Part shown: positions 1-8,089 of the stretch, piece after piece
How positions within the stretch are numbered: the first letter of the stretch is position 1
Layout of the letters: each line of letters opens with the position of its first letter
Virus record (IMG/VR): IMGVR_UViG_3300046804_005087
Location: 1-64,000 of that record
Direction: 5' to 3' (one strand)
From: a virus
Length of the DNA stretch: 64,000 bases
Made by a program: the position numbers and the translations under genes
The notes under the pieces: generated by a model
Seen by the model: the letters and a program-made list of their open reading frames with translations, nothing else
Databases searched by the model: none
What the model was told of the DNA's origin: nothing

Positions 1-968
1 TTTCCTATTTTGTCAGTTTTTGCTTGGTAATCGTCAGGGAATGAGCCAAGTCGTTTCCATTCTCTAAAAGTTAATTTTCGACACTCGTCCCAATGAGTAA
101 AACTATCACCTGCTTTAAGCGTATTAGCAGGTGAGCAATCGTCTAATCGAATCTGATTAAACCCTGTACGTTTACCCGTTTCTTTTGTAGTAGCTGTTGC
201 ATAGCCTGACCCGTCTCCCTTTTTAGTTTTAGCCCACCACTTCAAATCTAAGTTATTAGGTTTTGTATCCCTAATTTCATCATCCGTCAAAACCTGTAAA
301 TCGCTAGTCGCCTCACCCGCGCTAATCCATCTATGCTTAGGAGCTAATACCAATTTAGGCTTATCAATATCATCTCTTAAAGCAATAAAAAATACCCGTT
401 CTCTTTTTTGGGGAACCCCACAATCGGCGGCGTTAACCAAGAATAATTGACAACGATACCCAATCTCTTTAAATCGTGCCATAACCATCTTAACGTAGCC
501 TTTAGCATTACCTTGTATCATGCCTTTAACGTTTTCAGCTATGGCAACTTTAGGTTTTAAATGCTCAACTAAATCAAGGTAATCAAAGAATAGGTCATCT
601 AAAACTTGCTTTGCTTGACCTTCCCTAAAATGTTTTTTCTTGCCCCATGCTTTCTCTCTACTCCCTGCCATTGAAAAAGTAGAGCATGGGGGACTGCCAT
701 CTAAAATATCAAGGTTAAACAATTCTTGCGGCAATTCTTTAGTTAACAAATCTTTAATAGGGCAAAGAAAATAATACTTAGGATTATGGTTCAGCTTGTA
801 ATGATAAGCCATTTCAGGGTCAATATCATTAGCACCAATGACATCGCAACCAGCTAGTTTATAGCCCATCGTTGAGCCACCACCACAGGCAAATGTAGAA
901 AATACTTTGAGTCCGTTTTTAGGAACAGACTTCAAGTCTTTTAAAAACCAAGCGTGAGGATTAGTCAT
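1..968 (-). CDS. C5-cytosine DNA methyltransferase (C-terminus cut by window edge)
   Basis: The frame is open from ATG at 968 to the window edge (about 322 residues). Visible C5-methyltransferase motifs: I near the N-terminus (FSTFACGGGSTMGYKLAG), IV with the catalytic Cys (GSPPCSTFS), VI (ENVKG) and VIII (CGVPQKRERVFF), then a REWKRLGSFPDDY stretch of motif IX/X type. Only the last C-terminal part is missing. It would methylate cytosine C5, for self-protection or epigenetic marking. The start overlaps the stop of the ParB-domain gene by 8 nt, so the two are translationally coupled. The recognition sequence cannot be read. This is one of two C5 methyltransferases here; the other is at 57223-58194. 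Confidence 0.93.
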   Translation of the reverse strand, partial: MTNPHAWFLKDLKSVPKNGLKVFSTFACGGGSTMGYKLAGCDVIGANDIDPEMAYHYKLNHNPKYYFLCPIKDLLTKELPQELFNLDILDGSPPCSTFSMAGSREKAWGKKKHFREGQAKQVLDDLFFDYLDLVEHLKPKVAIAENVKGMIQGNAKGYVKMVMARFKEIGYRCQLFLVNAADCGVPQKRERVFFIALRDDIDKPKLVLAPKHRWISAGEATSDLQVLTDDEIRDTKPNNLDLKWWAKTKKGDGSGYATATTKETGKRTGFNQIRLDDCSPANTLKAGDSFTHWDECRKLTFREWKRLGSFPDDYQAKTDKIG

Positions 969-1494
969 TAAATTCAAAACCGCATTTAGGGCAAGTGTGA
1001 TCAAACTCGTAACTGTCAGGGTCTATTTCTTGCGTGTTACCTTCATTCTCATCCCCATCCATATCATCTAATCCCCCCATATCATCCCCATCAATCGCCC
1101 CCATCAACCGCTCTAACTCACTATCATCAAACCCCAAATCATCCAGGTCGTAGCCACCCATATCAAGGGCTTCTAATTCCTGAGCTAAAAGCACCATATC
1201 CCAGTCAGTCTCAGCCAGCTTATTATCAGCGATTCTAGCTGCTTTAACCTGTTGGGGGGTCAAGTCATCACGGACAATAACCGGCACAGTTTTAAGCCCC
1301 ATTTGCAAAGCTGCTAACCGTCGCCCATGACCCTTAATAATGACCATGTTTTTATCAACCACAATTGGCTGATCGAACCCCTCAGCTATTTGTTTAACCA
1401 GTAGGTCAATCTGCTTTTGGGGATGACTCTTGGCATTGTTAGCGTAAGGCTTAATGTCGTCAATCGGAACGGTCTTAATCTGGTGATAATCCAT
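961..1494 (-). CDS. ParB/Srx-domain protein with C-terminal zinc knuckle
   Basis: 177 aa. The N-terminal ~100 residues are a ParB/sulfiredoxin-type domain: a VPIDDIKPYANNAKSHP start, then the GHGRRLAALQMG helix containing the conserved G-x-R-R. An acidic Asp/Gly-rich linker follows, and the end is CPKCGFEF. Phage proteins of this type are commonly encoded beside DNA methyltransferases, as here. They are not partition proteins and may bind DNA or hydrolyse nucleotide. The biochemical role is not established from sequence. Confidence 0.85.
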   Translation of the reverse strand: MDYHQIKTVPIDDIKPYANNAKSHPQKQIDLLVKQIAEGFDQPIVVDKNMVIIKGHGRRLAALQMGLKTVPVIVRDDLTPQQVKAARIADNKLAETDWDMVLLAQELEALDMGGYDLDDLGFDDSELERLMGAIDGDDMGGLDDMDGDENEGNTQEIDPDSYEFDHTCPKCGFEFND

Positions 1495-1537
1495 TGATTA
1501 CTATACCGATAATGTTGTTGCTTTTTCTATATTAATC

Positions 1538-1738
1538 ATGGCTAATTCATTGCAAAAGTGTCCGGTTTGTGGCGTGTTGATTGAGGACGATGCAAAGGTG
1601 ATTTTTAGTTACGGGAAACCGGGAACCCGTTCGCGTCTTTATGCCCGTGTCTGTCAGTTTGCCAAAGATAAAGCAAATTGCATTAATCAGGATGATTCTA
1701 AGATAGGTGACATCCTAGAAACTGACTATTACGACTAA
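1538..1738 (+). CDS. small Cys-containing protein, zinc-ribbon-like
   Basis: 66 aa. It begins with a CPVCGV pair and has two further Cys (VCQF and NCIN), so it may bind zinc. Function unknown. Its TAA stop shares one base with the ATG of thyX (TAATG), which implies coupled expression with that gene. Confidence 0.7.
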   Translation: MANSLQKCPVCGVLIEDDAKVIFSYGKPGTRSRLYARVCQFAKDKANCINQDDSKIGDILETDYYD

Positions 1739-2466
1739 TGGACAATCAAAATAAAGTGGTGTTGCTTGGGTTTTATGGTGGTGATAAAACCCATTGTTTA
1801 TCGGCTTGGCAATCAACTAATCTTGATTTTGAATATACTCAAGACATTAATTCTCGCATTCAAGTATTATTTGCTAACACTACTAAAAATAAGAAGAAAA
1901 GCCCCGCTGATTTGCTTAAGATGTTAGCAGACTATAATCATCATACACCTTTCGAGAAAAGCACTCTACACTTTCAAATTACAGGCGATATTGCTAGTCA
2001 TATTCACTGCTTAAAACATCGCATTGGCGTTTCGATTAATGCCGAATCAGCACGGTATAAAGAGTTAATTGATAAATGGTATATTCCCAATGACTGGGAT
2101 ATACCAGTTGACGATGTAACACATTTTGCAAGAATGTCGATTTTTGAAAATGCTGAGCGATGGGACTATGTACTGTCTCAGTATGTTGAGTTGGGGCATG
2201 AGCTTTACCATGAGGCAATTCAACAGTTAACGCCACATTTAGGGCGTAAACGTGCCAAAGAGTCAGCTCGGTATTTTCTGACCTACGCTAAACAAATTGA
2301 CCATGACATGATGTTTAATTTTCGGAGCTTCGTTCACTTCCAACAGTTACGCAACAGTGACGACGCCCAAAAGGAAATACGGGAAATTGCACAGTTAATG
2401 CTCGATCAGGTTAAGGCGATCCCAGGCAATCCTTTTGAATATTCACTAGCCGCATTCAACCTCTAG
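1738..2466 (+). CDS. thyX: FAD-dependent thymidylate synthase ThyX
   Basis: 242 aa, typical ThyX length. The ThyX signature is present as HRIGVSINAESARY (canonical RHR-x7-S with Lys for the first Arg). Other family features are NHHTPFEKSTLHF near residue 65 and the C-terminal FRSFVHFQQLRNSDDAQKEIRE, matching the usual R-x-F-x-L-R-x2-x-xAQ-E-I. It makes dTMP from dUMP with methylene-tetrahydrofolate, NADPH and FAD, supplying thymidine for phage replication. Dcd (54173) and NrdB (18608) belong to the same nucleotide-supply set. The 3' end overlaps the convergent gene at 2446 by 21 nt. Confidence 0.95.
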   Translation: MDNQNKVVLLGFYGGDKTHCLSAWQSTNLDFEYTQDINSRIQVLFANTTKNKKKSPADLLKMLADYNHHTPFEKSTLHFQITGDIASHIHCLKHRIGVSINAESARYKELIDKWYIPNDWDIPVDDVTHFARMSIFENAERWDYVLSQYVELGHELYHEAIQQLTPHLGRKRAKESARYFLTYAKQIDHDMMFNFRSFVHFQQLRNSDDAQKEIREIAQLMLDQVKAIPGNPFEYSLAAFNL

Positions 2467-2703
2467 TCGCTTGCGGCGGTGTTCCCACAATGCCAACGGT
2501 GCCTTGATGCCGGGCCAACCATCACACGACCGAAACCGATTAATAACGCGACTCACAACGTCCTCCCTAGCCCGCCAGTCGAGTCGTTCATGCAATAGGT
2601 CATCCGCATAGGCATCTTCAATTAGACGGGCAAACTCGCTTAGGTTAACAGGCGATAATCTAACCCGTGGGTAATCGGTCAAAACTCGATAGGACTTGAT
2701 CAT
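2446..2703 (-). CDS. hypothetical protein
   Basis: 85 aa from ATG 2703. This start is chosen over the upstream in-frame Met at 2718 because GGAGG lies 8 nt before it. Charged, Arg-rich, no recognisable domain. It lies immediately downstream of the inverted-repeat side of divergent module copy 1, with a TTAGGATAG motif 19 nt upstream. Confidence 0.55.
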   Translation of the reverse strand: MIKSYRVLTDYPRVRLSPVNLSEFARLIEDAYADDLLHERLDWRAREDVVSRVINRFRSCDGWPGIKAPLALWEHRRKRLEVECG

Positions 2704-2722
2704 GGCTTTTCCCTCCATACCA

Positions 2723-2867
2723 CTATCCTAAAACTGACTGTTTCACCCTCTATAAATTCCTTAAGAGGGTGAAACACCCTGGAACCTAGACAGGGTAAGG
2801 GTTTCAGAGTTTTAGGGCGTTTGGTATTTTAGGGATGTTGACAGTAAGGTGGTTGATTGTGTAGAAT
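2723..2867. promoter_or_regulatory. divergent regulatory module, copy 1
   Basis: On the + strand TTGACA (2838-2843), an 18-bp spacer and TAGAAT (2862-2867) form a strong promoter for the gene at 2900. The opposite side carries a perfect 11-bp inverted repeat, GTTTCACCCTC (2740-2750) and GAGGGTGAAAC (2765-2775), then on the minus strand TTAGGATAG (2723-2731) 8 bp further out. Length from TAGAAT to the outer end of the repeat is 128 bp, as in the five other copies. Confidence 0.85.
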
Positions 2868-2899
2868 TGGGGTTATAGCAAACAACAGAGGTTTTTCAA

Positions 2900-3160
2900 A
2901 TGGCTTTATATGCTTTAGTCTCAGGCAATCAAGTTATGTATTCCGACGGAACGAAAGTGACCGTCAAACCTAAAAAACAATCTCCACGCAAAAAAGCTAT
3001 CAAGGTCGGATCAACTGTAATGGTTAATTTTGATTCCGAATGTATTGCTGTTACTACTGCAAAACGTCCAGATGGCTGGTTTGAATTTGAAATTATTCAA
3101 GGAAAAGACAAAAACAAAAAAAGTGCGTGTCACAAAAAGCTTTTAACGTTAATTGACTAA
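2900..3160 (+). CDS. hypothetical protein, basic
   Basis: 86 aa, Lys-rich, with an SH3-like pattern (VGSTVMVNF...WFEFEIIQGK). GAGG lies 10 nt upstream of the ATG. It sits directly under the strong promoter of module copy 1 and is therefore probably early. No family recognised. Confidence 0.6.
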   Translation: MALYALVSGNQVMYSDGTKVTVKPKKQSPRKKAIKVGSTVMVNFDSECIAVTTAKRPDGWFEFEIIQGKDKNKKSACHKKLLTLID

Positions 3161-4686
3161 TTCTCTAAGTCTTCCCCCGCTTCAAGTAGCCGCAAAATCG
3201 ACTCATAATCAGAGTCACTAAGGGGCAAGTCATAACTACTGCCAATTCGAGATAGTTTATCGGAGTCCTCTAACGTAGTGGACTCTGTTTCTGCCATATC
3301 CTGTCCATCTTGACTATTTTGAGCATCGTCCTCTGGCTCATTAGTCTCACCCATAGCCGCTTCAATTTCTGCCATATCGTCCTCATCTAGTGTGATGTTT
3401 ACCCCGAACTGACTACCACCGAACCGGGATTCTAGGATGGTTTCCGCCGGTAGTCCCAAAGCCGCGTACTTCTCATCAGCCTCAGCATAGATTTTATACT
3501 CATCCGCACGATCACGGTCAGATTTAACCAGGATAGATGGATAGGCGATTTCATACGCTAGGCGATCGCCAGTAATGCTAGGCATAATCAAATCGGTTAA
3601 CCGACATAGGTAGGGCGTAATGATATCGCTCTGGTAGTTACCGACCATTTCTGCCCATTGCTCATGATCGGATTTCCCCGACTCACTCATTGCCCCCTGT
3701 TTAGTCGAACCTAACAACCGACTACGGGTAATGCGACTACATGCCACAAACATATCAATTACTAAGTTAACTAGGCTATCAATACCACTGAAGGAACGGT
3801 TGATAAACCCCGCATCTTCCCTGGCGGCGTCCAAAACCATGAGATTAATTGACGACAAACCGACTTTAAAAAGCTCTAATCTGGTTTGGATATCTTTCTG
3901 TTTACCCTGTAGCACCATATCGGCTAGACCATCCATCTTGTACCAGAAACCCGATGCTGATTGTAGATAATTAGACGCGGCTTTACTGGTTAACGTCATG
4001 TCGCTAAAACTGTCAATTAACACCTCAATGACAGACCGATCTTTAAAATCATTGCGGTATAGCATCTCCCCTGTCAGTTCAACACCATAGAATCGTAATA
4101 CTCTATCAGGATGAATCTCAGGTACATAGCTAAAGTAGCCAGGTTTGAGGTCATCCATCATAGCGGTGTAGTGGGGGTCTTTGCCGTAGTAGCCGCGATT
4201 ATAACTAATCCTATCCCGTCCAAAGATAGCGCCGCTTCTGACCCCCTTGACGCTCTCTAAATCGACGGGCTCACTCAATTCTTTACCGTCGTCAATGTCT
4301 AAAACGATATGACAGTTCCCTTCAACATTGGCAATGATTAGCGCTTTTTTAATAGCATTTAGCCCATAGTGTTTAAAGCCGGCAATATCATAAAATACAA
4401 TCTCATCTAATCGTTGCTTAATCTCCGTTCCCAGATCTGTATCTTCTTCAAACTGCCATTCAGGGCATTGTCGCAAACTATCGACGGGGTAAGCCGTGCA
4501 AGCCGTGTTAATCAGGGGATTTATGAATAATTCGTAAGCCTCATCTAGGGTTAGTCTAGGTTGGTAATTGACTGCAATGTTATTGGCTAAGCCTAGTCCA
4601 TTAACGGTGTTGCTAACAGCACTAATCGCCCTCCCAAATACCCCATTGGCATCATTTAACCAGCTAACATGAAATGTATCAGTCAT
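3157..4686 (-). CDS. portal protein (DUF1073-type)
   Basis: 509 aa. It matches the DUF1073 portal family by overall plan: an N-terminal AVNYQPRLTLDEAYELF, a central RSVIEVLIDSF and the diagnostic GSTKQGAMSESGKSDHEQW stretch near residue 325, followed by a long acidic C-terminus. It would form the dodecameric DNA channel at the head vertex. It diverges from the terminase pair, sharing a 34-bp promoter region, which is unusual because portal and terL are normally co-directional. The stop overlaps the convergent gene at 2900 by 4 nt. Confidence 0.85.
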   Translation of the reverse strand: MTDTFHVSWLNDANGVFGRAISAVSNTVNGLGLANNIAVNYQPRLTLDEAYELFINPLINTACTAYPVDSLRQCPEWQFEEDTDLGTEIKQRLDEIVFYDIAGFKHYGLNAIKKALIIANVEGNCHIVLDIDDGKELSEPVDLESVKGVRSGAIFGRDRISYNRGYYGKDPHYTAMMDDLKPGYFSYVPEIHPDRVLRFYGVELTGEMLYRNDFKDRSVIEVLIDSFSDMTLTSKAASNYLQSASGFWYKMDGLADMVLQGKQKDIQTRLELFKVGLSSINLMVLDAAREDAGFINRSFSGIDSLVNLVIDMFVACSRITRSRLLGSTKQGAMSESGKSDHEQWAEMVGNYQSDIITPYLCRLTDLIMPSITGDRLAYEIAYPSILVKSDRDRADEYKIYAEADEKYAALGLPAETILESRFGGSQFGVNITLDEDDMAEIEAAMGETNEPEDDAQNSQDGQDMAETESTTLEDSDKLSRIGSSYDLPLSDSDYESILRLLEAGEDLEN

Positions 4687-4720
4687 ACTATTAAAATAAT
4701 CTTAATAGTATTATTTTAAA
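4687..4720. promoter_or_regulatory. divergent intergenic region, portal/terminase
   Basis: A very AT-rich gap with an inverted repeat, TACTATTAA / TTAATAGTA (4686-4694 and 4702-4710). The minus strand reads TTAAGATTA just before the portal ATG, a weaker version of the TTAAGATAG late-type motif. No sigma-70 -35 box is visible. Confidence 0.45.
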
Positions 4721-5074
4721 ATGTCTAAACACTCTACTAATGATGACAATAAACATATTCAGTTAGAGATTGTCCCAACTGGTCAAACTGAGTTAGATTT
4801 TAACTTGGCTGAAATTACTCGCAAACACTACAAGATACAATCGTCGATTGTCGGTAAACTTTACAAGCAAGTCGATAAACACGCCGCGTCTGATTTGACT
4901 GTAGCGGAAGCAAAGCAGGTAGCGGATACAATTAGAAATTTATCTATATGGGCTTCCAACTTCCACGAAAAGTTAACAATTGTACAGCAGAATGAGGCTG
5001 AAAAGATTATTGCGTTAGGCGGTGCAATTGACTATGAAAATTTAACCCAGGAGCAAAAAGAACAATGGTTGTAA
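4721..5074 (+). CDS. putative small terminase subunit
   Basis: 117 aa, mostly helical and charged. The assignment rests on position and size, directly upstream of and overlapping terL, as TerS genes usually are. No clear HTH is visible. TerS would recognise the packaging start and recruit the large subunit. Confidence 0.5.
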   Translation: MSKHSTNDDNKHIQLEIVPTGQTELDFNLAEITRKHYKIQSSIVGKLYKQVDKHAASDLTVAEAKQVADTIRNLSIWASNFHEKLTIVQQNEAEKIIALGGAIDYENLTQEQKEQWL

Positions 5075-6645
5075 AGTCAATAGAATCAAGGATGGAAGAT
5101 AGAAGACGGGTTAGATGGTATGGACATAATGTATTGGATGCCAGAAAGTTGCAGTTGGATACAATGAAAAATGATACTGTCTGGTTTATTAATAATTATG
5201 GTTACACAATCGACCCTAGAGATGCTCACAATCCGTTAAAGCCTTTTCTTTTATTTCCTATCCAAGAAGACTTGGTAAGGTTTTTTGAAACTAATTACTA
5301 CGATGGCAATTGGGCTATTTTAGAAAAATCTAGAGACGTTGGGGCGACTTGGATTTTATCGGCGGTACTGGTAAAACATTGGTTGTTTACCCCAAACTTT
5401 AAGGGCGCAGTAGGTAGCAGAAAATCAACGCTAGTCGATAAAGCAGGCGATCCTGACTGTATTTTTGAAAAGATTAGATTGTTTATTAAGAATTTACCGG
5501 ACTGGTTACAACCTAATGGGTGGGAAAACAAACCATCAAAAACAATGCTAATCTATAATCCTGACAACGGCGCAACTATAACCGGTGAGGGCGGATCGGA
5601 AATAGGGAGGGGCGGACGTACTGGTTTGTACTTCTTAGATGAAAGTGCATTTATTGAGCAGTCTCAAAAAGTGATGTCTGCCTTGTCAGCTAACACTAAT
5701 TGTTTAATTCAAGTATCAACGCCTAACGGGTTAGACAATGCCTTTTACCGATATGTCAGTGAGGGGAAGATTCCTAAGTTTAGAATTCACTGGAAAGATG
5801 ACCCCCGTAAAAATCATTGGATTACTCCCGGCGGTGTAACCGGTAAAGGCTGGGATGCCCCTAAAGATGCTATTTATCCTTGGTATGAGCAAAAGTGTAA
5901 AGAGATTGGCGATCCGGTTATTATCGCTCAAGAATTAGACCTTGATTATTCTGCTTCTGTTGAGGGGATCTATATCCCTGCTAAATGGGTGATGACCTGT
6001 ATTAATGCTCATCTAAGATACCCTGGCATCATTGACGCTGATCAGCCTATCTGTGCGGGTCTAGACGTTGCGGCGGGCGGTGCTAACCAGTCAGTTCTAA
6101 TCATCCGTCAACAGGGATTGGTAGCGCCTAAAATCTACCGTTGGGACAACCTTGATCCAACTCAGGTATCTTTTGTCGTTGACGATCTATTGCGGCGTTT
6201 AGGGGTTGAATATCTATGTTTTGATGCCGATGGTGTGGGGGCGGGGGTCGGCAGCACGTTACGGTCAATTGCTGATAAATCCTACGTTATAACCCCATTC
6301 AATGGTGCGGGAAGTCCCGACGACTATACACTTTGGCAAGGGGAAAATAAAACTAGTAAGCAAAAGTTTGCTAACCGACGGGCGGAGGCTTGGGGGATAC
6401 TACGGGAACGAATTAGAAAAACCTACGAAATGAGTGAGGGGATTAACACCTATCCTGAAGATGAACTAATCTCAATTCCCAATGACCCTAACTTAATTAT
6501 CGAGCTTAGTAAATTGACAATTCGGTACAATAGTAGTGGCAAAATTCTACTACAACCTAAGAATGAATTGAATCGGTCGCCTGATACTGCTGACGCTTTA
6601 GTTTATTCGTTTGTTAAGCCGAGGGGTTTGGCTTGGTGGACATGA
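5065..6645 (+). CDS. terL: terminase large subunit
   Basis: 526 aa. The ATPase half has a Walker A variant, EKSRDVGATW (about residue 87), and Walker B, LYFLDESAF (about 190). The C-terminal nuclease half has a DVAAGG-type aspartate (GLDVAAGGANQ), LCFDADGVGAG and DTADALVYSF near the end. It packages DNA into the prohead and cuts the concatemer. The start overlaps the putative small subunit by 10 nt; a second in-frame ATG at 5092 is possible. Confidence 0.92.
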   Translation: MVVKSIESRMEDRRRVRWYGHNVLDARKLQLDTMKNDTVWFINNYGYTIDPRDAHNPLKPFLLFPIQEDLVRFFETNYYDGNWAILEKSRDVGATWILSAVLVKHWLFTPNFKGAVGSRKSTLVDKAGDPDCIFEKIRLFIKNLPDWLQPNGWENKPSKTMLIYNPDNGATITGEGGSEIGRGGRTGLYFLDESAFIEQSQKVMSALSANTNCLIQVSTPNGLDNAFYRYVSEGKIPKFRIHWKDDPRKNHWITPGGVTGKGWDAPKDAIYPWYEQKCKEIGDPVIIAQELDLDYSASVEGIYIPAKWVMTCINAHLRYPGIIDADQPICAGLDVAAGGANQSVLIIRQQGLVAPKIYRWDNLDPTQVSFVVDDLLRRLGVEYLCFDADGVGAGVGSTLRSIADKSYVITPFNGAGSPDDYTLWQGENKTSKQKFANRRAEAWGILRERIRKTYEMSEGINTYPEDELISIPNDPNLIIELSKLTIRYNSSGKILLQPKNELNRSPDTADALVYSFVKPRGLAWWT

Positions 6646-6646
6646 G

Positions 6647-6686
6647 AATCCCCTCACTTTTTAGGGTGAAGGGATTGGGTTTTGTC
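6647..6686 (+). terminator. rho-independent terminator after terL
   Basis: Imperfect stem AATCCCCTCAC / GTGAAGGGATT followed by GGGTTTT. It separates terL from the convergent gene at 6692. Confidence 0.55.
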
Positions 6687-6691
6687 TGGTG

Positions 6692-7183
6692 TTAAGCAAA
6701 AAGTTGTGTCACTACTTGTTTTTTCGAGTAAAGATAAAATCCATTTTTAGATCCTCGCTTTAGATATTTTAGGTATGGATGACCAGACAGTTTAGGATTG
6801 CTTACAGCAGACGAATAAAATACGTTAACTAGCTGAGATTGAAAGTTGTGGGTCTTTGTCATCCACTCAATTTCGGGAATTCGCTTCATCCAATTGGTAA
6901 AGTCAATTGGACGAAATTCTTTGTTTCCGATAAATTCAAAGAACTTCCGAAAAAAGTCTTTTTCATCTAACTTTGAAACGATGTCAAGATAACTCATACT
7001 TTTTGCATCATCGTTATATGAATAGCTTTCCCAGCAATCTGTGATGTTGATTGGCGTTTCGGCAATGTTAGACTCCTTTGCTTTTAACTCATTGATAACA
7101 TCTTGTAATGCTTCAATGTCTTTGTGGTTTACAGCATCAGCAGCAGCATTCCATAAAGCGTTGATTACGTAATTGTTAGCCAC
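6692..7183 (-). CDS. hypothetical protein
   Basis: 163 aa, soluble, no recognisable domain; rich in aromatic residues in the C-terminal half. It follows the HTH gene on the same strand with a 27-bp gap, so it is probably cotranscribed with the helicase-HTH unit. Confidence 0.6.
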   Translation of the reverse strand: MANNYVINALWNAAADAVNHKDIEALQDVINELKAKESNIAETPINITDCWESYSYNDDAKSMSYLDIVSKLDEKDFFRKFFEFIGNKEFRPIDFTNWMKRIPEIEWMTKTHNFQSQLVNVFYSSAVSNPKLSGHPYLKYLKRGSKNGFYLYSKKQVVTQLFA

Positions 7184-7210
7184 GGTAGTTTCCTTTGTTG
7201 TTTGCGTTAA

Positions 7211-8089
7211 CTAAAATTCTTGAGCAAGGTAATCGCAAAGATTCGTGTACAAATCCCGCAATTGTTTATCGCTTAAAGTCTGATAAAGCTTGGATGCTAT
7301 ATCGCCCCCCGTATTAACCGATGGCACAATATAACCCAGACTTTCCGCCATCTCATTTAGATAATCAACATCACATTTTGACTTGAGGTTATTTGCTAAA
7401 ACCTCAGGCTCCCCAGGTAATGCAATCATCGCCTTGTCTTTAATGATTCCTAACTCGATTGCAGCGGCGCGAGCTGATTTGTACTTCTTACCCTTACCGA
7501 TGTTTAACTCTTCACCTGGAAAGTCACGCTTAATGCGTCCCAATAGGTAGCCTTGCGATGTCCCTTGAGTCTTGGACTTTTGAGCTTCCTTTGTATCCTT
7601 ATCGGAAATTATTATATTATAATCTTTTCCGATACTGTGAATTGTACTCTGTGCGACCCCAATCTCATTGGCAATTTGCTGTTGAGTCATGCCATCTAAT
7701 CGCATTTGTTGGATTTTCATTTTGTCCTCTGGGGTTATTGTGGATGGTCGTCCTGGTTTGTTGATTGGTTCGATTGATTCTGGTACAGGGTTAAAGTTTT
7801 CTTGAGTGAATAGGTCTAGTAATTCTTTGGCGTATGGGTCAAACTTAGAGTTTTTGCTACAGGATTCAACGGTTAGGTAGATTGCCAAGGGATCGGTTTT
7901 TAGTCCGTCTTCGTGACCAATAAAATCTTTCAAGGAATCAAAATTGTAGGTTTCTCCTAGCCATTCATAATGTCGATGCCATCCTGACTGAATTAATTCA
8001 CAGAATCCTTTAAACCATTCAACCGATAAATTAACACCGTCAGCATAAGCTCTGACATACATGAAAGTTTCATTGATTGAATTATCCAT
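7211..8089 (-). CDS. HTH DNA-binding protein
   Basis: 292 aa from ATG 8089, which overlaps the stop of the upstream helicase by 8 nt; a more upstream in-frame Met at 8125 would overlap more. Around residues 115-160 there is a resolvase/invertase-type HTH preceded by GRPST: MRLDGMTQQQIANEIGVAQSTIHSIG. The N-terminal third (DGVNLSVEWFKGFCELIQSGWHRHYEW) and C-terminal third are not recognised. No recombinase catalytic domain is visible, so it is more likely a regulator or DNA-binding partner of the helicase than a recombinase. Confidence 0.7.
   Translation of the reverse strand: MDNSINETFMYVRAYADGVNLSVEWFKGFCELIQSGWHRHYEWLGETYNFDSLKDFIGHEDGLKTDPLAIYLTVESCSKNSKFDPYAKELLDLFTQENFNPVPESIEPINKPGRPSTITPEDKMKIQQMRLDGMTQQQIANEIGVAQSTIHSIGKDYNIIISDKDTKEAQKSKTQGTSQGYLLGRIKRDFPGEELNIGKGKKYKSARAAAIELGIIKDKAMIALPGEPEVLANNLKSKCDVDYLNEMAESLGYIVPSVNTGGDIASKLYQTLSDKQLRDLYTNLCDYLAQEF

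Noticed and set aside
1698-1706. CTAAGATAG upstream of thyX as a late promoter
   Set aside because: It lies inside a coding region and thyX is not expected to be late; treated as chance.
7211-8089. Possible serine recombinase because of the resolvase-type HTH
   Set aside because: No catalytic domain with the N-terminal Ser/Arg pattern is present; only the HTH resembles the family.
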